64,000 nucleotides of DNA from Clostridium luticellarii (GCF_002995845.1 NZ_PVXP01000007.1:1-64000), one strand, 5' to 3'; counted from the first letter of the stretch, positions 33,628-44,187 are shown. The notes: generated by a model from the letters alone, not told the origin. Numbers and translations: made by a program.

Positions 33628-34857
33628 AGAATCCTTTTTGAATTCAATAAAACACATTATCACTGCGGTAACCAAAAATATAATTGATCCACAGCTGAAA
33701 AAGCCAAATTTTCCACCGAATTTTTCCATCACTGCGCCTGCAAAGGCGCTGCCAAGAGGAGTACTTCCTATATTCAACAAAGAATATATGCTCATTACCC
33801 TGCCCCTGTACTTATCCTCAGTGTTAAATTGAATTATGGTATTGGCTTTATTTAAAAAAGTAAGATTGAAAAATCCTATGAATACAAAAGTTATGCCTGC
33901 AGATATATAATTTTTCGTAAACAAGGTCATTATCTGCAAAACTGCAATTATAAAGGAATTTACGATGAGATAATATTTACCTCTGACTCTTCTGCCCTGT
34001 CCTGCCATAAACATAGCTCCAAGCAGGGAACCCAGCCCTATAAGGCTCATCAGCAAACTATAAGTTCTGGCTCCGCCCTCCATGACTTCTTTTGCAAAAA
34101 CAGGAACAATAACATTGCTGTTGAACGCAAAAGTACATACTATTGCCATCATGAACATGGTGGACATCAATATTCTTTTATGCACTGTATACAATACACC
34201 ATCTTTCAGATCTTTAAGCAGATTGGATTCAGTGCTTCTAATTACGGGATTCCCCATATGCTGTATCTTGACTATCCCATATATTACAGGTATGAAGCTG
34301 ACAGCATTCACCAGGAAGCACTGAAACGCTCCAAGATCATCCATTATTATTCCTGCCGCCGCAGGTCCAATTATACGTGACATATTGAACACGGTGGAAT
34401 TTAAGGATATGGCATTTGGCAGATCACTTTTTCCCACAAGCTCAATAAAAAAGGACTGCCTGGTGGGCATATCAAAGCTTGTTATAACTCCATTTATAGC
34501 AGCCAGCGCCGCAAGTACCCAGTATTTACTTTCTCCCATATACACAAAAAAGCTCAATGCAAAAGCCTGGAGCATGTAAGATACCTGGGTTATAAGAAGT
34601 ATCTTCTTCTTGGGATGTCTTTCCACTATCACACCGCTTAAGAGAGTTATTAAAAGCACCGGGGCATATTGAAACACACCTATGAGCCCAAGCAGGAAAG
34701 GAGAATTGGTTACTTTATAGACGTACCAGCTCAGTGCCGTATTCTGAATCATGGTTCCCATGAGCGACAAAAATTGTCCGGATAAAAAATATCTAAAATC
34801 TCTATGATTAAGTGAAATAAATGTACCTTTGAACCTCATCTCAGTGCCCGCTGCCAT
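33595..34857 (-). CDS. MFS transporter (EntS/MFS_3-type exporter)
   Basis: A 420-residue protein with about 12 hydrophobic segments, beginning FISLNHRDFRYFLSGQFLSLMGTMIQNTALSWYVY. The A-like motif VERHPKKKILL follows (near 72). The pattern FDMPTRQSFFIELVG belongs to the MFS_3 group of drug or siderophore exporters. The start ATG follows GGGAGGGG. The substrate cannot be read. The 3' end overlaps the peptidase gene on the other strand. Confidence 0.9.
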   Translation of the reverse strand: MAAGTEMRFKGTFISLNHRDFRYFLSGQFLSLMGTMIQNTALSWYVYKVTNSPFLLGLIGVFQYAPVLLITLLSGVIVERHPKKKILLITQVSYMLQAFALSFFVYMGESKYWVLAALAAINGVITSFDMPTRQSFFIELVGKSDLPNAISLNSTVFNMSRIIGPAAAGIIMDDLGAFQCFLVNAVSFIPVIYGIVKIQHMGNPVIRSTESNLLKDLKDGVLYTVHKRILMSTMFMMAIVCTFAFNSNVIVPVFAKEVMEGGARTYSLLMSLIGLGSLLGAMFMAGQGRRVRGKYYLIVNSFIIAVLQIMTLFTKNYISAGITFVFIGFFNLTFLNKANTIIQFNTEDKYRGRVMSIYSLLNIGSTPLGSAFAGAVMEKFGGKFGFFSCGSIIFLVTAVIMCFIEFKKDSLKPFSNRPQH

Positions 34858-34929
34858 ATAGCCCCTCCCAACTGTTTAAAATTAATATACTGCCTGATAT
34901 TAAAATCTGACAGTATATTAGAATTATAC

Positions 34930-36034
34930 CTATTTTGTTTGCTGTTTTAAATATCCTTTTATAAAATCATCTATATTACCATCCATTACGGAAGATATAT
35001 TTCCACTTTCAACACCTGTCCTGTGATCTTTCACCAGGGTATAAGGATGGAATACATAGGATCTTATCTGACTTCCCCATCCCATGTCTTTAAGCTCTCC
35101 AGTTAAATCCTCTATCTTATCCTTATGTGCTCTTTCTTTAAGCTCTACCAGCTTGGATTTCAACATTTTCAGTGCCTGCTCCCTGTTGTAATGCTGACTT
35201 CTTTCATTCTGACACTGGACAACTATACCTGTAGGTATGTGGGTTATTCTTACGGCGGACTCAGTCTTATTTACATATTGTCCTCCTGCACCTCCTGCCC
35301 TGAAGGTATCCACTTTAAGATCCTCGGGTCTTATATCTATATTCTGACTCTCTGTAAGTTCAGGAAGCACCTCCACCGATGTAAAAGAAGTCTGTCTTTT
35401 TCCATTTGCATTGAAAGGAGATATTCTAACCAGTCGGTGAATTCCCTTCTCTGCTTTTAAATATCCATAGGCAAATTCTCCAATAATCCTGAGAGAAACA
35501 CTTTTTATTCCAGCATCATCCGCAGGAAGCATATCCAATGTCTCAATTTTATACCCTTTTTTTTCCGCCCATCTTGTATACATCCTTAGAAGCATTTCTG
35601 TCCAGTCCTGGGCATCTGTTCCTCCCACTCCCACATGCAGATTCAATATGGCATTATTCCTGTCATATTCACCGCTTAAGAGGGTTTCAGTTTTCAATTC
35701 TTCTATTTGAGACTGTATATCATCTATTTCACCCGAGATATCCTTAAGTGAAATACTCTCATCTTCCGATGCAATTTCAATAAGAACCCTGGCATCTTCT
35801 ATCCTTTGAAGAAGACCCTTGTATTCATTGAGTTTATCCGCAAGATTTTTTTCTTCACTGGATATTTTCTGGGCTTCTTCTATATTATTCCAGAAATCTG
35901 CCTCCTGCATTTTCATCTGAAGCTCTTCTATTCTGTTTTTAGAACCTTCTATGTCAAAGTGAATCCCTTATTTGCTCTATACTCTGTTCCAAATCATTCA
36001 ATCTACTTAGATCTTCTTCCAGCTGAAATATCAT
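34930..36034 (-). CDS. prfB: Peptide chain release factor 2, with a programmed +1 frameshift
   Basis: RF2 recognises UAA and UGA stops. The zero frame opens at ATG 36034 behind GGAGAG and reads 26 codons to a UGA at 35956-35954 in the setting AAGGGATTCACTTTGAC. This is the RF2 autoregulatory slippery site (CTT TGA C) with a Shine-Dalgarno-like AAGGG upstream. After the +1 shift the frame continues DIEGSKNRIEELQ and then to the stop at 34930, giving 367 residues in all. The domain includes the GGQ loop (RAGGAGGQYVNKTES) and SPF-type anticodon motif (RISPFNANGK). It lies 30 bases after secA. Confidence 0.95.
35951..35972 (-). other. prfB: prfB programmed +1 frameshift site
   Basis: The minus-strand reading is AAGGGATTCACTTTGACAT. 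The ribosome shifts from CTT-TGA to TTG-frame reading at this point. The UGA is itself an RF2 stop, so RF2 shortage raises frameshifting and RF2 synthesis. Confidence 0.92.
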
Positions 36035-36064
36035 TTAATCACTCTCCATTATCTATCTGTAATT

Positions 36065-38572
36065 TTAACTAGTTCTTCCGCAGCAATTTTTATATTTTTT
36101 ACCGCTGCCACAGGGACAAGGATCATTTCTTCCCACAGTCTTTGCCTTCCTCACAGGTTTTTTCTTTACCACACTGTCTTCCTGCTGATTAGTGCTTACG
36201 TTTCTAACTACTCTTTCTCTTTCCGGTGCCTTCTCTATTTGTACATGAAGCAGATACTTGATGGTATCAACCTTGATATTGTAGATCATTTCATCAAACA
36301 TCTGGCTGCCCTCAAACTGATATGCCTGGGCAGGCTCCTGCTGCCTGTAGGCTCTGAGTCCGATAGCTCTCTTTAAATGTTCCATGTCATCTATGTGATC
36401 CATCCATCTTGTATCAACAACCCTGAGGAGAATAACCCTCTCGATTTCCCGCATCTGTTCCGAAGTAAATTCCTTTTCCTTCTCTTCATACATCTTTATG
36501 CCTATATCTGTAAACTTAGCCTTAATTTCTTCATTGGAAAGATTTATAATATCTTCTTCCTTGACGGAACCCTTAGGTACATAGATTTCTTCCATATAGT
36601 CAATCAATTTCGTTATTTCATCATCAAATTCCTCTTCTACACCGGATATATGGGAATCCACAACAGAAGATACCAAATCCTCTATCATCTTCAGCATATC
36701 TTCCTTCAGATCTTCTCCTTCAAGAACCTGAGATCTCTGTCTGTATATGATCTCCCTCTGCTTATTTATAACATCATCATACTGAAGAAGCGTCTTTCTT
36801 ATATCAAAGTTATTTCCTTCCACCTTTTTCTGTGCATTCTCTATAGCATTTGTAACCATTTTGCTCTCTATGGCTTCGTCATCTTTAAGTCCCAATTTTT
36901 CCACTATACCCTGAAGTCTGTCTGAACCAAATATCCTCATCAGATCATCCTCAAGGGATACATAAAATCGTGAACTTCCCGGATCTCCCTGACGGCCTGA
37001 ACGACCTCTGAGCTGATTGTCAATTCGCCTGGATTCATGCCTTTCCGTACCTATTATCTTAAGTCCTCCCAGAGCAACAACACCTTTTCCCAGCTTTATA
37101 TCCGTACCACGGCCGGCCATATTGGTGGCTATGGTAACAGTTCCCTTTTCACCTGCATGAGAAATTATCTCAGCTTCTTTTTCATGGAATTTGGCATTCA
37201 AAACCTGATGGGGAACTCCCTTTTTTTTCAGCATATCCGAAAGCAGTTCGGATTTCTCTATACTTACAGTACCCACCAGTACCGGCTGGCCTTTTTTATA
37301 TGTTTCATATATTTCATCGGCTATGGCATTGAATTTTCCCTTTGCACTCTTATATACCACATCCGGAGAATCTATTCTTATGACTGGCTCGTGTGTAGGT
37401 ATGGCTATTACATCCAGTTCATATATCTCTCTGAATTCATTTTCTTCAGTTCGGGCAGTACCTGTCATACCGGATAATTTATTGAACATTCTAAAATAAT
37501 TCTGGTAAGTGATAGTGGCAAGGGTTTTCGATTCTCTCTCCACCTTGACCCCTTCTTTAGCTTCTATGGCCTGGTGAAGTCCGTCACTATATCTTCTTCC
37601 CTCCATCATCCTTCCTGTGAATTCATCTACTATCAGCACTTCCCCATTTTTCACCATGTAGTCCTTATCCCGCTTCATTATATAATTGGCCTTCAAGGAC
37701 TGAACCACATAATGCTGTATTTCCATATTTTCAGGATCTGCATAATTGTCAAGGTGAAAGAAGGTTTCAGCTTTTTTTACACCTGTATCCGTAAGTATTA
37801 CCGCATTTGCCTTTTCATCTACAGTGTAGTCTTCTTTCTGCAGAGACTTTGCAAAGCTGTCCGCAACATTGTAAAACTCAGTTGATTTTTCCCCTTCTCC
37901 TGAAATGATAAGCGGCGTTCTGGCTTCATCAATTAAAATTGAGTCAACTTCATCCACTATGGCAAAATTCAATCCCCTTTGAACTCTTTCTTCTTTGTAT
38001 ATAACCATATTATCTCTCAAATAATCGAAACCAAACTCGCTGTTTGTTCCATAGGTTATATCACAATTATAGGCCTCCTGTCTCTGCGCCTGATCCATGT
38101 CATGCAAAATAACACCCACTTTAAGGCCCAATGCCTCATATATCGGTGCCATGGAATCCCTATCTCTTTTTGCAAGGTAATCATTTACCGTTACTATATG
38201 TACTCCCTTGCCGGTAAGAGCATTTAAATAAGCTGGTGCAGTGGCAACAAGTGTTTTACCTTCACCGGTTTTCATCTCTGCAATTCTTCCCTGGTGCAGC
38301 ACTATCCCACCGATGAGCTGCTCTTTGTACTGTTTTAAACCCACATTTCTGTATCCTGCTTCCCTGACTACTGCAAAAGCCTCAGGCAATATTGAATCCA
38401 AAGACTCTCCTTTGGAAATTCTATCTTTAAACTCATCTGTTTTAGCTCTCAACTCTTCATCACTGAACTGTTCCATTTTGGAATCCATACTATCTATTTT
38501 ATCCGCTATAGGGATAACTCTTTTTACTTCCCGCTCACTGTACGACTTAAATAATTTCTGAAAAAGTTTCAT
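36065..38572 (-). CDS. secA: Preprotein translocase ATPase SecA
   Basis: The start ATG at 38572 (MKLFQKLFK) is placed behind GGTGAGG. Two in-frame starts upstream (GTG 38590 and ATG 38581) lie in or before that site. The 835-residue ATPase has Walker [10 protein letters not shown] (near 100), the DEAD-like [13 protein letters not shown], the preprotein-binding region and the C-terminal zinc site [14 protein letters not shown]. It drives Sec-dependent export. It lies between hpf and prfB, the usual clostridial order. Confidence 0.97.
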   Translation of the reverse strand: MKLFQKLFKSYSEREVKRVIPIADKIDSMDSKMEQFSDEELRAKTDEFKDRISKGESLDSILPEAFAVVREAGYRNVGLKQYKEQLIGGIVLHQGRIAEMKTGEGKTLVATAPAYLNALTGKGVHIVTVNDYLAKRDRDSMAPIYEALGLKVGVILHDMDQAQRQEAYNCDITYGTNSEFGFDYLRDNMVIYKEERVQRGLNFAIVDEVDSILIDEARTPLIISGEGEKSTEFYNVADSFAKSLQKEDYTVDEKANAVILTDTGVKKAETFFHLDNYADPENMEIQHYVVQSLKANYIMKRDKDYMVKNGEVLIVDEFTGRMMEGRRYSDGLHQAIEAKEGVKVERESKTLATITYQNYFRMFNKLSGMTGTARTEENEFREIYELDVIAIPTHEPVIRIDSPDVVYKSAKGKFNAIADEIYETYKKGQPVLVGTVSIEKSELLSDMLKKKGVPHQVLNAKFHEKEAEIISHAGEKGTVTIATNMAGRGTDIKLGKGVVALGGLKIIGTERHESRRIDNQLRGRSGRQGDPGSSRFYVSLEDDLMRIFGSDRLQGIVEKLGLKDDEAIESKMVTNAIENAQKKVEGNNFDIRKTLLQYDDVINKQREIIYRQRSQVLEGEDLKEDMLKMIEDLVSSVVDSHISGVEEEFDDEITKLIDYMEEIYVPKGSVKEEDIINLSNEEIKAKFTDIGIKMYEEKEKEFTSEQMREIERVILLRVVDTRWMDHIDDMEHLKRAIGLRAYRQQEPAQAYQFEGSQMFDEMIYNIKVDTIKYLLHVQIEKAPERERVVRNVSTNQQEDSVVKKKPVRKAKTVGRNDPCPCGSGKKYKNCCGRTS

Positions 38573-38704
38573 TTTTTTCATCCTCACCACATTAAATTTT
38601 ATAAAAATATATGCTTTATAAATTATATCATCTAATTATAAGCTATTCAACTCATAGAAATAATAGTTTACTTTAGTTTAATAATATAAGCTGTATTTTA
38701 AGAT

Positions 38705-38740
38705 GCAAAGAAGAGGAAGCTTTTGCTTCCTCTTCAGCTA
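38705..38740 (-). terminator. Terminator after hpf
   Basis: A perfect GAAGAGGAAGC / GCTTCCTCTTC stem with a 4-base loop is just past the hpf stop. It separates hpf from secA. Confidence 0.8.
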
Positions 38741-38744
38741 TAAT

Positions 38745-39272
38745 CTAAAATTCAGGTTCTATCAAACCGTAATTTCCGTCCCGTCTTCTATAAACTACAT
38801 TTACCTCTCCATTTTCAGCATCCCTGTATACAAAAAAGCTGTGACCTAAAAGCTCCATTTGAAGAACTGCCTCTTCCGATGACATAGGCTTCACTGCAAA
38901 CTTTTTAGTTCTGACTATTTTATGTTCTTCTTCATCTTCTTCCACATCATTTGGTATAAATTGAAACCTTAAAGATTCAGAATTATTTCTTTTTAAAAGT
39001 TTCGTTTTCTGTTTGCGTATTTGCCCCTCTAATTTATCTAAAACTAGATCTATTGAAGCATACATGTCACCATTTTCTTCTTCGCCTCTCAGTATAACCC
39101 CATTAAAGGGAATTGTAACTTCGATTTTCTGTCTGTTTTTTTGTACACTCAATGTAGCATGTGCTTCTACATCAGGGTTGAAATACTTATCAAGTCTAGA
39201 CAGTTTTTTCCTCACAACACTTTTCAATGCATCAGTTATCACAATATTTTTTCCAGTTACAGTTATTTTCAT
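38745..39272 (-). CDS. hpf: Long-form hibernation-promoting factor
   Basis: A 175-residue ribosome-associated inhibitor of the long type. The N-terminal domain (KITVTGKNIVITDALKSVV, residues 2-20, to about 100) binds the decoding site, and a C-terminal domain (KPMSSEEAVLQMELLGHSFFVYRD, about 128-152) drives 100S dimerisation. It inactivates ribosomes in stationary phase. In many clostridia the same locus carries a raiA-motif RNA and comFC upstream. Here those are found about 16 kb away. Confidence 0.95.
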   Translation of the reverse strand: MKITVTGKNIVITDALKSVVRKKLSRLDKYFNPDVEAHATLSVQKNRQKIEVTIPFNGVILRGEEENGDMYASIDLVLDKLEGQIRKQKTKLLKRNNSESLRFQFIPNDVEEDEEEHKIVRTKKFAVKPMSSEEAVLQMELLGHSFFVYRDAENGEVNVVYRRRDGNYGLIEPEF

Positions 39273-39456
39273 ATTTTCAGCCCCTTTCTTATTGTTGTTT
39301 TAAACAGATTAAATATATTCAGGTTCAACTTGCTTTTCTGTTAATATTATTGTAATACTACTTATTGTAAATTACAATAGTCACCTATTTAAACACTTTC
39401 ACTTCATATTAAGTGATTCTTAAATTGAATTATAGTTCACTTAAAAAACTGCATAA

Positions 39457-39492
39457 AAAAACCTGCACCTTGTAAAAAGCACAGGTTTTTTC
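39457..39492 (-). terminator. Terminator after the SASP gene
   Basis: AAAAAACCTG and CAGGTTTTTT flank the hairpin loop, with T-rich sequence after it on the minus strand. It ends six bases before the SASP stop. Confidence 0.75.
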
Positions 39493-39499
39493 ATAACAT

Positions 39500-39694
39500 C
39501 TACCTTAAATTTTGTTCATATGCTTCTATCATTTTTTTAACCATATTTCCACCTATTGAACCAGCTTCTCTAGCTGTTAGATCCCCATTATATCCATTTT
39601 TCAGGTTTACTCCCACTTCTTTTGCTGATTCCATTTTAAACTGGTTTAAAGCTTCCTTAGCTTGCGGAACTACTGGTTTATTACTATATGCCAT
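39500..39694 (-). CDS. Small acid-soluble spore protein, alpha/beta type
   Basis: The start ATG at 39694 follows AAAGGAG. The 64-residue DNA-coating protein has the two SASP signature helices: an N-terminal KEALNQFKMESAKEVG containing the GPR protease site, and a C-terminal REAGSIGGNMVKKMIEAYEQ. It protects spore DNA and is degraded by GPR at germination. A SigG-like promoter may lie upstream (39738-39766). Confidence 0.96.
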   Translation of the reverse strand: MAYSNKPVVPQAKEALNQFKMESAKEVGVNLKNGYNGDLTAREAGSIGGNMVKKMIEAYEQNLR

Positions 39695-39737
39695 AGTACT
39701 CACTCCTTTTTATAGTAAATTTTACTGCTTACAATTA

Positions 39738-39766
39738 CAGTTTGTACATTATCACAAAAATTATTC
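39738..39766 (-). promoter_or_regulatory. Candidate SigG promoter of the SASP gene
   Basis: On the minus strand GAATA (39766-39762) and CAAACTG (39744-39738) are 17 bases apart. This is a partial fit to the SigG consensus (GNATR and CATNNTA). It is suggestive only. Confidence 0.4.
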
Positions 39767-39818
39767 TAGGTAATTGATGGGTTTTTCAAAAACATCTATT
39801 ACCAGAAGCATCCTGAAA

Positions 39819-41951
39819 TCATTTCAACCATTTTGGTATCAGTCTGACTCTTTCATTCATAACTAAAACCAGAATAGAGTTTATTGTATCTATCGATTTT
39901 GCAGCAAATGCATCGAATCCTCCTAAAAAGGCAAGAGTTCCAAGCAAAATATTGAATAAATTCGATATTTCAATATTTTGCTGTATGGTGCCATATGCTT
40001 TCCGAGATAATATTATCAGATCATTTAATTTATTTATATCTTCATCAAAAATTATACAATCTGAATTAAATTTGATATAATCACTGGAACAATCTGCAAA
40101 ACTGACACTTACATCTGCAGCCCTCATTGATAAAATATCATTTATTCCATCTCCAACCATCATGACAGTTCCCCGGGGTTTTTGCTTCAATACAATTTGG
40201 AGTTTTTCATCATTATTACAACGGCCATAGACATTTTCTATTCCCAATTTATCAGCGACATATCTACCCTTCTCACAGCAGTCACCTGTTGCCAGGGATA
40301 TATTATCTATATGATTGGATCTAAGTTTTTTAATTAAATCACAAGCGCCTTCCCGTATATTTTCCTGTATTACAATTAAACCCACCACCAGGTTATCTAC
40401 ACTTACAAGCATAGGATTATATAGACTATGTTCATAGTACGTATATCTATCCAGCACATCATCCAAAACAATGCTGTTTTCTCTAAGAAAATCATCATCT
40501 CCAATCAATACTTTGTGGTTATTATATTTTGTACTTATTCCCTTTGAAGGTACTAAAATTACTTTCTCCAGTTTTTCCCTTACATTATTGAAGTCTGTTT
40601 CCCCTGACATATTTCGTGGAGTATCTGTGATTTTCTTACAGCTGTCACTTTCGCAGAAAGCACATATCCTCAGTAAATCTTCATCTGTATAATTTTCATC
40701 AAAGGATTCAATATGGGCAATGCTCATATCTTTATAAGTAAGAGTTCCCGTTTTATCAAAAACTACACTGTCAGTAGTGGCAACTTTTTCAAAAGTGTTT
40801 GGATTTTTAATATATATGTTATGCCTGCTCATCAAATATACATAATTCTTTAATGCCGTACTCAATGCCAATTCCGATGATGCAGGACACAAAAGCAATA
40901 TTATTGACAGAGCATTTAATAAATTACCTGTAGCCGCATAATTCAAAACTGACAGCACCACTGCAATAGACACTGCCCTATTCTCATATACTAAAATCTT
41001 CTTTCTTAAATGTAATTTATCAACAGAAATATCCTTTTTCTCAAGAGGTTCAGCCAATCTCAATATACGGACTTTAATCTCTCCGGACATTACAATAATT
41101 CCCTCATATACTTTACTGCCTTCTTCCACCAGGGATACCAGAGGCTGACCTGTATAGTAAAGACTATTTACTGCAGCTTTTCCCTCCAGAACTTTTCCAT
41201 CTACAGGGATAACCTCACCTTCATGGACCAGTATAGTATCCCCTATCTGTAATGATTTAACTGAAGTCAATATCTCACTGCCATTATCCGCAGCAATCCA
41301 GGCTGTGCCAGGGGGCCTGATTATACTCTTTTTCAGCAGGCACTGACACTTCAAATCTGCAGATGCTTTCATATAATCTTTAAAATCAGTCAGCAAAATC
41401 AAGAACAGACCTTCTGTGCTTTCTCTGGAAATGGTCAGAATCAGGCCAGCTAATTTCAAGAAAACATCCGGATGGGGGTACATACGTCCTGCAAGTCTGT
41501 TATAAACGCTTCTGAATATGGAATATCCCCCCACTATTGTCACAAGAGACGCTATTTCCACCATGGCAAGGCTGCCGCTTAAAAAAAATTTGCCAAATAT
41601 CCTCTGCTTGATTTTAAAAAATAAATAGACCAATATGGATCTTATAAAATTGGTTTTAACAATCTCTTTTTTATGTTTAATATTATGGTATGAACTATAC
41701 TGTCCGAAAACTTCATTATAATCTATTTCAGAAGTCAATGTCTGTTCAATACTGCCTTTAATTGATTTAAGATTTGTCTTCGTTTCATCATATAAAACCA
41801 GAATAGTTCCACTATTGTAATTTACTTTGCTGTATTCTACTCCATACAAACCTTCCGTATATACATCGATATATTCCGCCAATTCCTTGTTTAAGTACAT
41901 TTCATTACATTTAAATCTTACTCTCCCAGGCAGTACACTTAATTCCCTCAA
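39819..41951 (-). CDS. P-type ATPase-like protein with an altered actuator motif
   Basis: A 710-residue protein of the heavy-metal (P1B) type. It has an HMA-like N-terminus with LPGRVR but no CxxC, several membrane segments, and CPA (355-357). The phosphorylation motif DKTGTLT (D399) and the hinge GDGIND (599-604) are intact. The actuator TGE motif reads TGQ (267-269), and the usual SEHP of the nucleotide domain is missing, with the loop shortened. The TGE glutamate activates water for dephosphorylation, so turnover is doubtful. It lies last in a minus-strand set of related genes. Confidence 0.85.
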   Translation of the reverse strand: MRELSVLPGRVRFKCNEMYLNKELAEYIDVYTEGLYGVEYSKVNYNSGTILVLYDETKTNLKSIKGSIEQTLTSEIDYNEVFGQYSSYHNIKHKKEIVKTNFIRSILVYLFFKIKQRIFGKFFLSGSLAMVEIASLVTIVGGYSIFRSVYNRLAGRMYPHPDVFLKLAGLILTISRESTEGLFLILLTDFKDYMKASADLKCQCLLKKSIIRPPGTAWIAADNGSEILTSVKSLQIGDTILVHEGEVIPVDGKVLEGKAAVNSLYYTGQPLVSLVEEGSKVYEGIIVMSGEIKVRILRLAEPLEKKDISVDKLHLRKKILVYENRAVSIAVVLSVLNYAATGNLLNALSIILLLCPASSELALSTALKNYVYLMSRHNIYIKNPNTFEKVATTDSVVFDKTGTLTYKDMSIAHIESFDENYTDEDLLRICAFCESDSCKKITDTPRNMSGETDFNNVREKLEKVILVPSKGISTKYNNHKVLIGDDDFLRENSIVLDDVLDRYTYYEHSLYNPMLVSVDNLVVGLIVIQENIREGACDLIKKLRSNHIDNISLATGDCCEKGRYVADKLGIENVYGRCNNDEKLQIVLKQKPRGTVMMVGDGINDILSMRAADVSVSFADCSSDYIKFNSDCIIFDEDINKLNDLIILSRKAYGTIQQNIEISNLFNILLGTLAFLGGFDAFAAKSIDTINSILVLVMNERVRLIPKWLK

Positions 41952-41986
41952 CTTTAAAATTCACCCTCCTTACCGGGCATTAAAGA

Positions 41987-42244
41987 TCAATGCTTGAATA
42001 TCAATGACCTTACTATACGCTTATATAATCTCTTATTATCTATTCTTTCACATTCTTGAAAAAAGAAGTTACCTAAATCCACCATGGATTCAGACCATAA
42101 TGACAATATTTTTTCTTCAGATGAAGGATTATTCTTGATTTCCTCCAGACTAAAGAGTAACAAGTCCTGCAAAACCGCTTCAGCTTTATTCAAGCTGTCA
42201 TTTATTAAAATTGCATTAGTCGAAATGCCTGTATTGTTTTCCAT
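41987..42244 (-). CDS. Hypothetical 85-residue protein
   Basis: I do not recognise this protein. It is small, helical and acidic in part (LQDLLLFSLEEIKNNPSSEEK), with LGNFFFQECE near the end and a basic tail. It has no membrane segment. It lies between two P-type-ATPase-like genes, with gaps of 23 and 35 bases, in the same direction, so it is probably co-transcribed. Confidence 0.6.
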   Translation of the reverse strand: MENNTGISTNAILINDSLNKAEAVLQDLLLFSLEEIKNNPSSEEKILSLWSESMVDLGNFFFQECERIDNKRLYKRIVRSLIFKH

Positions 42245-42267
42245 TATAAAACTCCTCGTATAATATT

Positions 42268-43557
42268 TTAATCCGTCAAATAATTGAATTTAATGCGGGG
42301 TATTTCATCAAAATTTTTACAAGAGTTAAATCTCAATTTTAAAATCAAAGTCATAAACAGAGTATTTAAAATATAGTAGATCACAGAATATAAGGGTGTT
42401 AAATAATTTAATACTGCAAACAGCATTCCCAGTATATTTAATGTAATTGCCGTATTTTCGGTTTGAGTATTTATTTCACTGCAAAAATAACTCAATTTTA
42501 TCAATGAAGGTAATTTATCAATATTGGAATATTCCAAATTAATATCTTCCTTCAAGCCAGTCAAGTTATTATCTCTGTATAAACATATGGTACAGTTGCT
42601 GGATAAATATTTTGATCTATTTTCAAGAGATTTATCTGTAGTTACTAAAATTGTGTTACTACTATCATATTTGTCTGTCATTAAACAATTATTCTCTCTC
42701 TCTAAATCATCTCTATCCAATATTTTTATTCCCAATACATAAGCAATATATTGTATAATCCTATCTTCATTGTTTCCGATTATAAATATGTTGCTGATAC
42801 CCAATGTGCGTATATCATTTATGATTAATTTCATGCTGCTGCTGACCGGATCATTTAATTTCCCTAATATAACCATTTTCTGTACATCATATTTGTTTAA
42901 ATCCAGAAGGTCTATACTATGTTCATTAAACTCATTTCTAAAAACATCATCTTCTATTAGAAAAGTATCAATGCTGTTGAGAAAGCTCAATGAAGTATTA
43001 TTTTTCATATATATTTTTTTCATATTCAATTTAACTCGTGAGCAATAATAGGTAAATGCACTCACAGCAAATATAATTCCCGGATAGCCTAGTATAAATA
43101 CAGAAATTGCATTAGCGGCATTACCTGTAAACAGAAGTATACCAGCAGATATACCTATTGAGGCTCTAAGTATTTTACTGGAGATTCCATACTCATTTCC
43201 ATACACTTTTTCTGAATGTTTTCTCTTAAATAAAAATAAAGGGTTTAACGCATCAATAAACATCTTCAACAGGGATGAATTATCTTTATTTTCAACAGCT
43301 GCTGTCCTGGGACTGTTAAAAGCTTTTTCTACTGCGGTCACTATTTTATCCTCGCTGATTTCAGCGCTGTTGTAATATATGAGAACGTTTCCAGTATTCT
43401 TACTGACGCCAGAAGACAGTATGCTGTTATATCCGGTCAGCTCACCTTTTATCTTAAGTGCCATTTCCTTGCTTCCGAGCAAGCCCTTCACATTAACTCT
43501 GATTCTACCCGGAAGTGATGAGATGACTTTTACTGTACCTATTTCTAAATCATCCAT
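42268..43557 (-). CDS. Catalytically dead P-type ATPase-like protein with an HMA-like domain
   Basis: A 429-residue protein beginning with an HMA-like domain (SSLPGRIRVNVKGLLG, residues 13-28, no CxxC). A hydrophobic pair follows (about 130-170). The part that matches the P domain reads SIDTFLIEDD where DKTG is expected, so the phosphorylated Asp is replaced (E202) and KTG is lost. A later segment (GISNIFIIGNNEDR) matches the TGDN motif, but without the D. The actuator and nucleotide domains are missing, and two C-terminal membrane segments remain. It cannot pump as an ATPase and is best read as a structural or regulatory relative. Confidence 0.75.
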   Translation of the reverse strand: MDDLEIGTVKVISSLPGRIRVNVKGLLGSKEMALKIKGELTGYNSILSSGVSKNTGNVLIYYNSAEISEDKIVTAVEKAFNSPRTAAVENKDNSSLLKMFIDALNPLFLFKRKHSEKVYGNEYGISSKILRASIGISAGILLFTGNAANAISVFILGYPGIIFAVSAFTYYCSRVKLNMKKIYMKNNTSLSFLNSIDTFLIEDDVFRNEFNEHSIDLLDLNKYDVQKMVILGKLNDPVSSSMKLIINDIRTLGISNIFIIGNNEDRIIQYIAYVLGIKILDRDDLERENNCLMTDKYDSSNTILVTTDKSLENRSKYLSSNCTICLYRDNNLTGLKEDINLEYSNIDKLPSLIKLSYFCSEINTQTENTAITLNILGMLFAVLNYLTPLYSVIYYILNTLFMTLILKLRFNSCKNFDEIPRIKFNYLTD

Positions 43558-43565
43558 TTCATGCC

Positions 43566-44024
43566 CTATGCCTCATCCATCGAAACCTTGCGCTTCCTTT
43601 TGCGCTGATATTGTGCTTCCGCCACTATATCCTCGAATCCTTCTTTTGCTCCACAGGCCAGTTCGGCAGTCTTATCTATTACTGCAAGAACTGAACCCAC
43701 AGCCCCTACCGTCAGCTTTCGCAGAGGACTAAATATTGCTTTTCTCGCTGAAAAATCTGTCTTTTCACCTTCTGCATCATCATCCAGACCCCTATTGTTT
43801 TCACTGATATTGTCAAGCTTAGCCAGTATATCTTCTACATTTTTATTCACATGCTCAAATCTATCATTCATAGTTTTAATACTGTTTTTCAAATCAGATT
43901 TATCATCCTGAAGTTTCTTCATCTCAGTACTTATCTGACTGTATTTCTGCTCAAGGGTATCCAGTTTCTGCTGCATTTTTTTCTGTAATTCCTCTGCATG
44001 AATTTCATTATTGTCGCTGTTCAT
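43566..44024 (-). CDS. Coiled-coil protein with a DUF5132-like tail
   Basis: The start at 44024 (MNSDNNEIHAEE) follows AGAGGTTGGTG. An upstream ATG at 44072 is less likely. The 152-residue protein has a long coiled coil (about residues 8-80, heptads from EELQKKMQQKLDTLEQK). A C-terminal segment (PLRKLTVGAVGSVLAVIDKT, then EGFEDIVAEAQYQRKRKRK) resembles DUF5132, which often accompanies HMA-type ATPases. It lies eight bases upstream of the dead ATPase gene, so they share an operon. Confidence 0.65.
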   Translation of the reverse strand: MNSDNNEIHAEELQKKMQQKLDTLEQKYSQISTEMKKLQDDKSDLKNSIKTMNDRFEHVNKNVEDILAKLDNISENNRGLDDDAEGEKTDFSARKAIFSPLRKLTVGAVGSVLAVIDKTAELACGAKEGFEDIVAEAQYQRKRKRKVSMDEA

Positions 44025-44187
44025 CTTTACACCAACCTCTTTCTGAAAATTATAATCAAGTTTATTATTCACAATTTTTCTTTAATAATACATAATTACA
44101 ACAATTTTTTTAATGGGTAAAATAAAAAGAAACCTTGATAATACAAAGTTTCTTTCAGGTATCCGCTCTTTATTCACCCGGCAAATT

